64,000 nt of DNA from Verrucomicrobiota bacterium (GTDB lineage Bacteria; Verrucomicrobiota; Verrucomicrobiia; Opitutales; Opitutaceae), in the NCBI GenBank assembly GCA_016222805.1, contig JACRQG010000004.1:124001-188000 (forward strand), in the 5' to 3' direction. The position numbers were made by a program, and so were the translations under genes. Shown in pieces: positions 43,719-51,171 of the stretch. Position 1 is the first letter of the stretch; each line of letters starts with the position of its first letter. Below the pieces are notes generated by a model. The model was given only the letters and a program-made list of their open reading frames with translations, made no database searches and was not told the origin of the DNA.

Positions 43719-45089
43719 ATGATCCCGCGGTTGACGCCCTCCCGACACCTGCCCGCCGCCGCGCGCGCGCGGGGCTTGCGCCGCCGGCCGCTGTTGCTCG
43801 GGGCGCTGGCGGTGGCGCTCGCGTTGGTCGCGAGCTGCGTCAGCCCATCCCGCCGCGCCGTCGACAGCTCCACCCTCCGGGGCAAGGTGATGTGCGGCTA
43901 CCAGGGCTGGTTCAACGCGGAGGGCGACGGCGCCGGCCGCGGCTACACCCACTGGACGCGGGGCAACGTGCGACCCGCGCCCGGGACGGTGCGCGTCGAC
44001 CTCTGGCCCGACCTGGGCGAATTCCCCGCCGACGAGCGCTACCCGACGGACCTGCTCCATGCCGACGGCCGGCGCGCCGAGGTCTTCAGCTCCTACCGGC
44101 GCGAAACCGTGCTGCGCCACTTCCGTTGGATGGAGGAACACGGCATCGACGGCGTGTTCCTGCAGCGGTTCATCAGCTCCCTCCAGCGGCCCGCCACCCT
44201 CGCGCACAACAACGCCGTTCTCGAGCACTGCCGGGCCGGCGCGCGGCAGCACGGCCGGGTCTACGCGATGATGTACGACCTGAGCAGCCTGGCCCCGGGC
44301 CAGGCCGATCGGCTGATCGCCGACTGGAAGACCCTCGTGCGCGAGACGCGCCTGACGCGGGACCCGCAGTACCTGCGCCACCGCGGCAAGCCCTTGCTCG
44401 CCCTGTGGGGCTGCGGGTTCAAGGACGACGACAAGCCGCGCCCGGTGCTGGAGGACTGGCGCCGGATCCTGCGCTTCCTGCGGGAGGACCCCGAGGGCGG
44501 AGGGGTCGCCATCATGCTCGGCGTGCCGAGCTTCTGGCGCGAACAGCGCCGCGACTGCATCACGGACCCCATTCTGCACGAGGTTCTCCGGATGGCCGAC
44601 GTGATTTCGCCGTGGACGCCGGGACGCTACCGCACCCCGGAGGCGGCGGCGCGCCACGCGGTCGAGGTCTGGCAGCCGGATCTCGCCTGGTGCCGCGAGC
44701 GCCACCTCGATTTTCTCCCCGTCGCCTTTCCCGGCTTCAGCTGGCACAACATGAAGGGCGCGCCCCTTGGCGACATCCCGCGCCTGGGCGGACGCTTCTT
44801 CTGGTCGCAGGTCGCCGCGGCCCGGCGCGCCGGGGCCGAGATGCTCTATGTCGCCATGTTCGACGAGGTCGACGAAGGCACCGCGATCTTCAAGTGCACC
44901 AACGAGCCCCCGACCGGCAACGGCGCGAAGTTCGTCACCTACGAGGGACTCCCGAGCGATCACTACCTGCGGCTGACGGGACTGGCGGGCCGCGTGATGC
45001 GCGGCGAGTTGCCGGCCACGGACACGCTGCCGTCCGGTTTGACACCCGCGCCCCGTCCGGCGACACACGGGGCCGTTACGGGCCCATAG
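43719..45089 (+). CDS. GH71/GH99-like lipoprotein glycosidase
   Basis: 456 residues. The N-terminus is basic followed by a hydrophobic helix and lipobox LVASC (around residue 45). The mature part begins STLRGKVMCGYQGWFNAEGDG and contains YTHWTRG, HFRWMEEHGIDGVFLQRFI, YAMMYDLSS, VISPWTPGRY, FPGFSWHNM and EMLYVAMFDEVDEGTAI. These fit the beta/alpha-barrel of GH99-like proteins annotated in Bacteroidota and Verrucomicrobiota glycan loci. The exact linkage cut is not known. It follows a sulfatase gene in the same direction. Its last 10 bp overlap the tRNA at 45080. Confidence 0.72.
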   Translation: MIPRLTPSRHLPAAARARGLRRRPLLLGALAVALALVASCVSPSRRAVDSSTLRGKVMCGYQGWFNAEGDGAGRGYTHWTRGNVRPAPGTVRVDLWPDLGEFPADERYPTDLLHADGRRAEVFSSYRRETVLRHFRWMEEHGIDGVFLQRFISSLQRPATLAHNNAVLEHCRAGARQHGRVYAMMYDLSSLAPGQADRLIADWKTLVRETRLTRDPQYLRHRGKPLLALWGCGFKDDDKPRPVLEDWRRILRFLREDPEGGGVAIMLGVPSFWREQRRDCITDPILHEVLRMADVISPWTPGRYRTPEAAARHAVEVWQPDLAWCRERHLDFLPVAFPGFSWHNMKGAPLGDIPRLGGRFFWSQVAAARRAGAEMLYVAMFDEVDEGTAIFKCTNEPPTGNGAKFVTYEGLPSDHYLRLTGLAGRVMRGELPATDTLPSGLTPAPRPATHGAVTGP

Positions 45090-45152
45090 CTCAACGGTCA
45101 GAGCAGAGGACTCATAATCCTTTGGTTCTGGGTTCGAATCCCAGTGGGCCCA
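45080..45152 (+). tRNA. tRNA with CAU anticodon (elongator Met or lysidine-modified Ile2)
   Basis: 73 bases, full cloverleaf: acceptor GGGCCCA/TGGGCCC with discriminator A, D-arm TAGCTCAACGGTCAGAGCA, anticodon stem GAGGA/TCCTT with loop CTCATAA, and T-arm CTGGG/CCCAG with loop TTCGAAT. CCA is not encoded. Position 1 pairs with 72, so it is not an initiator tRNA. The ...GCAG..GACTCATAATC..TTGGT region resembles tRNA-Ile2, so either Met or Ile is possible. It overlaps the 3' end of the preceding gene and is followed by a foreign-looking block. Confidence 0.9.
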
Positions 45153-45183
45153 TGCTTTCGATTCACCCTCGTTGGATTGCCGT

Positions 45184-46143
45184 GTGAAAATATTCCTGAG
45201 TCATAACAGCCGAGACAAGCCTGTGGCAGAGTTCGTCGGTGAGACGCTCCTCAAGCAGGGGTTTGAGGTCTGGCTGGACAAGTGGGATCTCTTTGCCGGC
45301 GAATCACTCACCACTAAGATCGGCGATGCAATTGATGCCTGCGACGCGTTCGTGGTGCTCCTGAGCCCGCATGCCACCGGATCGAAATGGGTGAAAGAAG
45401 AGTTGCGAATCGCGGTTCAGCGGCGCTTTGCCGAGGAGGACTTCCGCATCATCCCGGTGATTCTCGCGCAATGCACTCTGCCGCCTTTCCTGCGCGATTA
45501 TCTCTATGTCGACTTCCGCAGTGGTGCATCCGCGGGATGTCAGGCGTTGGTTGCCGCGTTGCGGCGGAGCTCGCCGAAGCCGTTGCCAAAATCGAGCGGC
45601 CCGGCAATCAGCTACCGGCGGACTTCGCAGACGCTTGAGTTTGTCGGTGCGCGGGGCGAGCACACGCTGGTGCGCGAGTCATTTGTGGCGGTGCCCCTGC
45701 GTGATCTCACGAGGATTGATCGCAACATCTTCTATTCCGGACGGCTCGGACCGGTGCGGTGTGACAAGTTCGTCATCTCCTCGAAGGCGATCAGTCCCAA
45801 CTACCAAAAGCTGCTGCTCAAATCCAAGATGCGGCGGGTGCGAGGGAGGGCGTTCGAGTTCTCTCTAGCCTACGAGCTTTTCGACACCTTCGTGCAGCGC
45901 GAGGAGTTTTGGGTCTATACCATCGAGGCGCCGACGGATGAGTGTCGCCTCACGTTCGACTTCAGCCGATCAACAAGGCCCAAGTCGATTGGAGTAAAGC
46001 ACCGGCAGGGGTCCACGGCCCTGCCCGAGGCGGCTCAGCCAGTCGTTCGCGACGGATCGATCTATACTTGGACCAAGGCCTTCCCTGAATACAAAGACTC
46101 TTACGAATTTCGCATTGCATGGCCGCTAACGCGCAGACGCTAG
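45184..46143 (+). CDS. TIR-domain protein, putative defence NADase
   Basis: 319 residues from the GTG at 45184 (VKIFLSHNSRDK). Residues 1-130 are a TIR domain: SHNSRDKPVAEFV, GFEVWLDKWDLFAGESL, DAFVVLLSPHATGSKWVKEEL. Glu73 in WVKEEL sits where the NAD-cleaving glutamate lies in SARM1-like TIRs. Residues about 145-319 form a beta-rich domain (SQTLEFVGARGEHTL, FEFSLAYELFDTF, YSEFRIAW-like end) of no recognised family, perhaps the trigger sensor. The gene starts 32 bp after a tRNA, and base composition drops relative to flanking genes. No Thoeris, CBASS or pAgo partner is adjacent. Confidence 0.8.
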   Translation: MKIFLSHNSRDKPVAEFVGETLLKQGFEVWLDKWDLFAGESLTTKIGDAIDACDAFVVLLSPHATGSKWVKEELRIAVQRRFAEEDFRIIPVILAQCTLPPFLRDYLYVDFRSGASAGCQALVAALRRSSPKPLPKSSGPAISYRRTSQTLEFVGARGEHTLVRESFVAVPLRDLTRIDRNIFYSGRLGPVRCDKFVISSKAISPNYQKLLLKSKMRRVRGRAFEFSLAYELFDTFVQREEFWVYTIEAPTDECRLTFDFSRSTRPKSIGVKHRQGSTALPEAAQPVVRDGSIYTWTKAFPEYKDSYEFRIAWPLTRRR

Positions 46144-46319
46144 TTCGGGGATTGATGAACTTAACGGCCGCCTCTCAAGCATCTTTCCGGAGCGACGAAT
46201 CGGACGGGGTCAGCCTGACCCTTTCCAATTCGCCTCCTTGACTTGGGCGGTGGCATAGAGGTTTCTCAGCAAACCCTCTAAACGCGACGGAATCAGCCGG
46301 AGCGTTTGTCCCCACCGTC

Positions 46320-46973
46320 ATGGCCCGGAATTCTCCCGCTCGGAAAGCAGCAGCCAAGTCCAAGGCAAAACCGCTCCCGCGAAAACCGACGAAGAAACAC
46401 CGCAAGTTGTCCAGGCCGCCTCTTCGTACGGGAAAGGCTAAGACGAAGCGGCCTGCGCTCCGAAAGCCGCGGAAAGAGCAAAAGACAAAGGCCGTCACAG
46501 CCTCGAAAGCGAAGGTGGCAAAGCCTGCTTCAAGCTCGGGGGCGCGGGCCTTCCAGGCGCTTGAGTTGGATGTCGCTCTTGCAGCGGGCGCAGCCCCGTT
46601 GAAGAATATTTCGCCTTCATGGGTGGTTCCAATCCAAGAGGAGGCAAGGCGCCTCAGGGGGGCGAATCTTGATTGGACAAAGCCAACGGCAATTGAGGCT
46701 GAGTTTCTGAAGGTCACTGCTCTGATCTTTGCCCGGTCAGACAAAGAGGGAACCCAACTCATCATCGATACGGTTAACTCCGGCGGAGACGACCGGTTCA
46801 AGGCCTTCGTGATGGACACCACACAACTCGATATCCTGAAGAGGAATTTGCCGGGAAGAATCAGCCTGGTCACTCGAGAGTTTGGGAAAGGCGATTACAC
46901 GAAAGTCATCGCCGATGATTCGATCAAAAAACTCCGCACCACGATCAGTGGTGCCGTGAAACCGAAATCCTGA
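46320..46973 (+). CDS. Hypothetical protein with lysine-rich N-terminal tail
   Basis: 217 residues, unrecognised. Residues 1-75 are a disordered Lys/Arg/Ala/Pro tail (MARNSPARKAAAKSKAKPLP, KPTKKHRKLSRPPLRTGKAK) like histone-H1 or AlgP-type tails, suggesting nucleic-acid binding. Residues 80-217 look like a small globular domain (FQALELDVALAAG, IQEEARRLRGANLDWTKPTA, QLDILKRNLPGRISLV). It lies in the tRNA-linked block after the TIR gene, with a 176-bp gap holding the palindrome GGTCAGCCTGACC (around 46206) that resembles debris of REP-type elements. Confidence 0.6.
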   Translation: MARNSPARKAAAKSKAKPLPRKPTKKHRKLSRPPLRTGKAKTKRPALRKPRKEQKTKAVTASKAKVAKPASSSGARAFQALELDVALAAGAAPLKNISPSWVVPIQEEARRLRGANLDWTKPTAIEAEFLKVTALIFARSDKEGTQLIIDTVNSGGDDRFKAFVMDTTQLDILKRNLPGRISLVTREFGKGDYTKVIADDSIKKLRTTISGAVKPKS

Positions 46974-46979
46974 TCACAA

Positions 46980-47861
46980 ATGAAAACTCGATGGTGTTTC
47001 GTGTTCTTGTTCTCCGCGGCCGCAGCAGTGGCGGCGGAAAAGAATTGGGGAGATACAATTGCCGGTGCCCAGAAGAAGTTGGCCGAGACCGGATTCAAAC
47101 TCCGCAAATCGATCAACGACAAGACTGGCGCCGGCGAACCCGCGACATTTGGCACGACGCGATCAAGAAACGACTCGGGATCCACGGCGGCGGATATCGC
47201 CGTAGGCTTCGAAAAGTCTCTCCCCCAAAAGGATGAGGTGAACCACTTCATCGGTCCGATGTTCGAATATCATCGAAACGACAATGGGGTCGCACCGTCC
47301 AAGGAGGTGAAGAACTACGCGGCAGGAGTCGTCTACTACTGGACTGCGGATCGCTCGACCTGGAGCGAGATTTTGGGAGCGTCCCTCGCCTACAAAAACG
47401 ACCGCATCAAAAACGGCGAAGGTGTAACGGCATCGTTGTCGGGGACCGTGCAGAACCAGGACATCTTCCTAAACCACGTCCCAATTGCCAATAAACCGGG
47501 CCAACCGTTCCCTTGGGGATGGTTTCCAGGGATCGCGGTGCAGGCCGAACACGGCGACGACCTCGAGGCGAACAAGAAACGCGGCGAGGTGTATCGGTTG
47601 AAAGGTGAATTCTCACTGGTCGCTCGTCCAATCCGCGAGGTCCCGATTCAAGTCACGGTGGGCGTTGTTGGCTGGCACAACTTTCACAAGACGGGTCCGT
47701 TTGAACGTTATCACCGCGATCAAAAGTTGTTCCGGTGGACACTGGACTACTTCATCAATCCGGACGTTTCCGTGGGGCTAACCCACTTGGACGGAGCGAA
47801 CCCTGAGACAAACTACAAGGGCGACCGTCAAACTACGTTCGGACTGAAGGTGAAGATCTAG
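46980..47861 (+). CDS. Exported protein, probable outer-membrane beta-barrel
   Basis: 293 residues with a Sec signal cleaved near AAVAAEK. The body has alternating hydrophobic/polar strands separated by short turns (HFIGPMFEYHRND, KNYAAGVVYYWTADRS, ILGASLAYKNDR, KGEFSLVARPIREVPIQVTVGVVG). It ends RQTTFGLKVKI, compatible with a barrel closed by a final strand, although the last residue is Ile rather than Phe. No named family recognised. It starts 6 bp after the preceding stop, so the two are likely co-transcribed. Base composition is noticeably less GC-rich than the rest of the window. Confidence 0.6.
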   Translation: MKTRWCFVFLFSAAAAVAAEKNWGDTIAGAQKKLAETGFKLRKSINDKTGAGEPATFGTTRSRNDSGSTAADIAVGFEKSLPQKDEVNHFIGPMFEYHRNDNGVAPSKEVKNYAAGVVYYWTADRSTWSEILGASLAYKNDRIKNGEGVTASLSGTVQNQDIFLNHVPIANKPGQPFPWGWFPGIAVQAEHGDDLEANKKRGEVYRLKGEFSLVARPIREVPIQVTVGVVGWHNFHKTGPFERYHRDQKLFRWTLDYFINPDVSVGLTHLDGANPETNYKGDRQTTFGLKVKI

Positions 47862-48264
47862 TGTCCCGCCATTAGCTCGGCAGATCCGCGCCTTGTGGGG
47901 CAGGTGGCTTCGATAGGGTTTGGATCGGACGGAATCAGGCCGTTGTTCGCTGTCGCAGGAACGAAGCGGGGAGCGCGGGTGCCCGCTTGAAGGTTGTCGG
48001 CGGATGGGACCCGGCTCTTGGTTGCACGGCAATTCAACGGAGTCTGCTTGTTGCGTATGACCGATCACCGGCGGTGAGGGGGCCCGGGGATCCCGACGTG
48101 CGGCCGAACCTCGCCAGCCGACCGACGAATGAGAGCAGGATCCTCCTCGGCGATCGAAGACGTCGACCGGGTCCACGTCGCACCCGGCCGGCGCGTTCGG
48201 GCTTGGAGTCAGATTCCGCGCTTGGTCTATCTATCATTCAGACGTTGGCTCGCGCGAAGCCGCC

Positions 48265-48334
48265 TAGGGCGCGAAGGGGAGAGCAGAGGGTTGTTTCGCG
48301 CCCATCGCGGCTTGGCGCGCCACCCGGTTTGGGG
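48265..48334. repeat. CTTGGCGCGCCA-type dispersed repeat, copy 1
   Basis: The conserved right part is CGCGGCTTGGCGCGCCACCC (48306-48325), followed by GGTTTGGGG. The left part has GCGCGAAGGGGAGAG and then TTTCGCGCCC. Copies 2 and 3 lie at 49788 and 60661. Confidence 0.55.
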
Positions 48335-48397
48335 CCCACTCGGGCCGATCACACCGATGCCCCGATTGGGTTCAGCGAACGTGCCAGTGTCGAGCTG

Positions 48398-48475
48398 TAG
48401 CCGGGCGCGGTGAGCCCGGCGGAGGAGGATCGATCATCCGTCGCGCATTCAGCCGCGGTCACCGCCCGCGGCTAC
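48398..48475. repeat. Facing pair of TGTAGCC palindromic repeats
   Basis: Unit one is GCCGGGC 48400-48406 / GCCCGGC 48414-48420 with loop GCGGTGA, preceded by TGTA. Unit two is GCCGCGG 48452-48458 / CCGCGGC 48466-48472, followed by TACA. The arrangement is the same as at 40253, giving TGTAGCC...GGCTACA as the outer ends. Confidence 0.72.
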
Positions 48476-48599
48476 AACAGAGGCGGGAAACGAATCGCGC
48501 CGTCCGGCCATGGAGTCGAGGGAGGCAGAAAGGGTTCGTGAAGTTGTCCGGGAGGGGATTGGCTTCGTCCGGGCCGCGCTGCCACGCCGCCCACGCCTC

Positions 48600-49769
48600 A
48601 TGCGCTCGTTCCGCTCGCTTCTTCGCTTTCTTCTCTTTGTCCTCGCGCCCCTGGCCGCCTGCGGCGCTGCTCCGGCTGGCCTTGCCCAGCAGGAGTATCA
48701 GGCCTTGGAGAAGCTCCGCCGCGCGCAACCTCCCTCCGAAGTCCGCGCCGACGAGATCGCGAAGATCGCCTGGTACCGGCAGCGCACCGCCGAGCTCCAT
48801 CGGCGCGGCGCGGCCTTTCTCGAACAGCATTCCACTTCTCCCTGGCGCTGGGATGTGCTCGTGCTCCTCCGGTACGGCGGAGAGACGCGCGAGCGGGTCT
48901 CGCGCAGCGGATTCCGTCAGCTCGTGCCCGTTCCGGAATCGGCCGCCGCCTGGGAGGCCGCCTATTTCCCGAAACTCGAAGTCCTCCTCGAGGCGCCCGA
49001 TGCCTCTTCCGGCGCGCGCCTGGAGGCCATCCGCCAGCTCATCGACCGCGCCTCCCGCCGCGCCCGGATGTCCAGGGAGGAAGCCCGCGCCACCGTCCCG
49101 CAGGTCCGGCACTGGTTCGAACTGCACCGCCGCGAAGTGCAGCCGAACCACTTTCCGACCGGCATCTACCAGGATTTCGCGTCGCTGCTCGATGCCGCCG
49201 ACCCTCGCTGGCTCCTCGACTTCCTCGCCGAACTCGAGACCCGCCATACCGGCGCCGGCTTTCCCGATTCCCGCATTCGCGAGTTCGTCCAGGCCCGCCG
49301 CCGGCTGCTCGAGGCCGAGGCCCGGCCGCTCGACGAGCTGTGGGCGCGCCTCAAGGCCCTGGACCCCGCGGTGGGCGACGTCAGCCGTTACCGGGGACGC
49401 GTCGTCCTGCTGGCACTCGGTCCAGTCACGTACGACACCTTCATCGAGCAGATCGAGGACCTGCATGCGAAGCACGCGGCCGAAGGGCTGGTGATCCTCC
49501 AGGTCGCCTCGTTCAATCGGGCCTACGGCCTGCCGTCCGAGCCCGAACAGCGCCGCGACCTGGAGAAGATCGTCGCGCTGCGCCGCTGGCCCTGGCCGGT
49601 CTTATGGAACCCGCGCGGCCACGATGACATCGCCGGCCGGTGGGGCTCCACAACCTTCCCGTCGTGGATGCTGATTGGACGCGACGGCCTCCTGGTTCCG
49701 GCCCGGGCCGGCCCCTTCTCGATCTCGATCCCGCGCGAACTTGCTCAACCGGCACCAGCCGCACCCTGA
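48600..49769 (+). CDS. Exported protein with cysteine-less thioredoxin-like C-terminal domain
   Basis: 389 residues from the ATG at 48600, chosen because it opens a signal sequence (MRSFRSLLRFLLFVLAPLAAC, possibly a lipobox LAAC). The middle (40-270) is helical and charged. The C-terminal 140 residues follow the TlpA/AhpC plan: DVSRYRGRVVLLALGPVTYD, EGLVILQVASFNR, RWPWPVLWNPRG, GRWGSTTFPSWMLIGRDG. The CxxC expected after the first strand is replaced (GPVTYDTF), so it cannot do thiol-disulfide exchange. A binding or structural role is more likely. Confidence 0.7.
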   Translation: MRSFRSLLRFLLFVLAPLAACGAAPAGLAQQEYQALEKLRRAQPPSEVRADEIAKIAWYRQRTAELHRRGAAFLEQHSTSPWRWDVLVLLRYGGETRERVSRSGFRQLVPVPESAAAWEAAYFPKLEVLLEAPDASSGARLEAIRQLIDRASRRARMSREEARATVPQVRHWFELHRREVQPNHFPTGIYQDFASLLDAADPRWLLDFLAELETRHTGAGFPDSRIREFVQARRRLLEAEARPLDELWARLKALDPAVGDVSRYRGRVVLLALGPVTYDTFIEQIEDLHAKHAAEGLVILQVASFNRAYGLPSEPEQRRDLEKIVALRRWPWPVLWNPRGHDDIAGRWGSTTFPSWMLIGRDGLLVPARAGPFSISIPRELAQPAPAAP

Positions 49770-49787
49770 GGAACCGGGCCGAGCGCA

Positions 49788-49863
49788 CGCCAAGCCACGA
49801 AGGGCGAGAATGAGAGAGCCGGGGATGGCTTCGCACTTTTGCGGCTTGGCGCGCCACCCGGGT
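49788..49863. repeat. CTTGGCGCGCCA-type dispersed repeat, copy 2
   Basis: CGCCAAGCC (49788-49796) pairs perfectly with GGCTTGGCG (49843-49851) around a 46-base loop. GCGCCACCCGG follows, as in copy 1. It is in the gap after the thioredoxin-like gene. Confidence 0.6.
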
Positions 49864-49927
49864 GCGGACCCTTCGGTCGATCTCGGAGATGATCAGATCC
49901 GAAGACCGCGCACGCCTGTGCCAGCTT

Positions 49928-49951
49928 GTCGCCGGGCGCGGTGAGCCCGGC
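49928..49951. repeat. Single palindromic repeat, TTGTCGCC variant
   Basis: GCCGGGC 49931-49937 pairs with GCCCGGC 49945-49951, loop GCGGTGA. The stem and loop are identical to those at 48400-48420, but GTC replaces GTA before the stem. Confidence 0.6.
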
Positions 49952-50044
49952 CAAACCGGATCGACGATTCGGTGTGCCTTGGGCCGCGGGAACTGAGACG
50001 CCGAACGAACCCGCGCGACCGAAATGTGCTAGGTTGAACGCCGC

Positions 50045-50734
50045 TCAGATGGCGGATTTCCTACGGCGCAGCGCGACCACCCCGGCGGCGGCGCCGCCGA
50101 GCAGCAGCAGGGAATTCGCGCCTTCCGGTACGGCGGGTATCGCCTCGACCACAAACTGTGCCATCACGTCGCGGGTCGGTTGCTCCCAGGGGTTGCCGCC
50201 GCTGAAATTGCTCCCGCCAACCAAGGGGAGGCCCTGGGGCGTGATCGTCACTTTGTAGCCATCGACGATGAGCGCCACGGCGGCGCCGCTGGCGAGCGAG
50301 AGATAGTCATTGTCCCACGTGACTGCCAGGTCGCCTCCCTGGCTGATGCTCCCAGTCGTCGTACCGAGAGTGATACCGCGGAGTGCCGTAAACGTGAAGA
50401 GGAGATCGCTCCAATCGTTGGGATTCGAGGCCGTTCCACCATAGGTGTAGTCGATCGACCAGGCGAGAGTGTTGACCTTCTGCACGTAGCTGCCGGGTGT
50501 AAGATCGAGGGTGCCGGTGTAGCCGATGAAGCCGACGGTGTCGCCCGGGTAACCGTTTGTCCCCCACGGGGCGTTGGCTGGGGGTGTCACTGGACCAGGG
50601 AACTGCTGACTTACACCGCCGACGGTGTAACTTATGATGGTACCAAAGGCGGCGGTGGTCGCGAGGGTGGCCGCCACCAGGGCGAGGCTGAGGAATCGTT
50701 TCCGACGAGGCGAAGGACAGGGCAAGGTCTTCAT
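50045..50734 (-). CDS. VPEG/PEP-CTERM sorting-domain protein
   Basis: 229 residues from the ATG at 50734. There is an N-terminal signal (basic KTLPCPSPRRKRF, then LSLALVAATLATTAAFG). The mature domain is beta-rich, with YTGTLDLTPGSYVQKVNTLA and WSDLLFTFTALRG. The tail is VPEGANSLLLLGGAAAGVVA and then LRRRKSAI, the tripartite motif, membrane helix and Arg cluster of exosortase substrates. VPEG replaces the VPDSG common in Verrucomicrobiota. It would be processed by an exosortase encoded elsewhere and released or linked to exopolysaccharide. Confidence 0.85.
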   Translation of the reverse strand: MKTLPCPSPRRKRFLSLALVAATLATTAAFGTIISYTVGGVSQQFPGPVTPPANAPWGTNGYPGDTVGFIGYTGTLDLTPGSYVQKVNTLAWSIDYTYGGTASNPNDWSDLLFTFTALRGITLGTTTGSISQGGDLAVTWDNDYLSLASGAAVALIVDGYKVTITPQGLPLVGGSNFSGGNPWEQPTRDVMAQFVVEAIPAVPEGANSLLLLGGAAAGVVALRRRKSAI

Positions 50735-51171
50735 GGCGCGCAGGGAAAGGAAGGGTACGGTTCTTGGTTGCATCGCTCGTGCCACCTCGGCACTCGCAGA
50801 GTCCAGGTGCGAAGAAACTCCGCTAGTGGGCCTGGCGGCTCGCGTTAGGTCCGACCAGATGGACTAATGGGTGTCAGCAAGCCCCCTGCTTCGCGCCGAA
50901 GCGTAAACGAAGCCGACGCTTTTCAGTCCAGGTTCAGCAACCGCCGCCGGCGTGGCGCGGGTCGGGGAGCAAATCAGGGGATCGTGCAAAGTCGCGAAGA
51001 ACACGAAGGGACTCGGGCCCTCCCATTTCCCTCCGGTGACCCCGGAGGCCCACGCTGTGGGCGGGGCGACCTCACCCCGCTGCCTCCCGCGCCCGGCGCG
51101 GCAACCCACGCGGCGGAGTCGCCGCGCCGACAAGGAGCGCTGCCTGGTGGCCGGGTGCACGTCCCCCGGCT
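50735..51171. other. 437-bp gene-free stretch
   Basis: No convincing gene. It contains a palindrome related to the GGCGGGGCG family (GCGGGG 51061-51066 / CCCCGC 51075-51080, preceded by TGTGG). A second, GCGGCG 51110-51115 / CGCCGC 51120-51125, lies just before the convergent end of the sulfatase gene and may help stop transcription. The promoter of the VPEG protein should lie at its left edge but is not obvious. Confidence 0.5.

Larger units (their letters stand above)
47862..48599. other. 738-bp gene-free stretch with repeats
   Basis: No reading frame here looks real. It marks the return to high-GC sequence after the tRNA-linked block. It contains a copy of the CTTGGCGCGCCA element (about 48265-48334) and a facing pair of TGTAGCC palindromes (48398-48475). 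No promoter for the next gene is clear. Confidence 0.6.

Noticed and set aside
45130-47900. A second copy of the tRNA 3' end marking the right edge of an integrated island
   Set aside because: I looked for repeats of the T-arm and acceptor sequence downstream and found none, so the right boundary is not fixed and no integrase gene is visible.
47987-48400. A 137-codon frame in the gap after the tRNA-linked block
   Set aside because: It runs through the CTTGGCGCGCCA repeat and into the first TGTAGCC palindrome, is Arg/Pro/Ser-rich, and has no ribosome site or domain.
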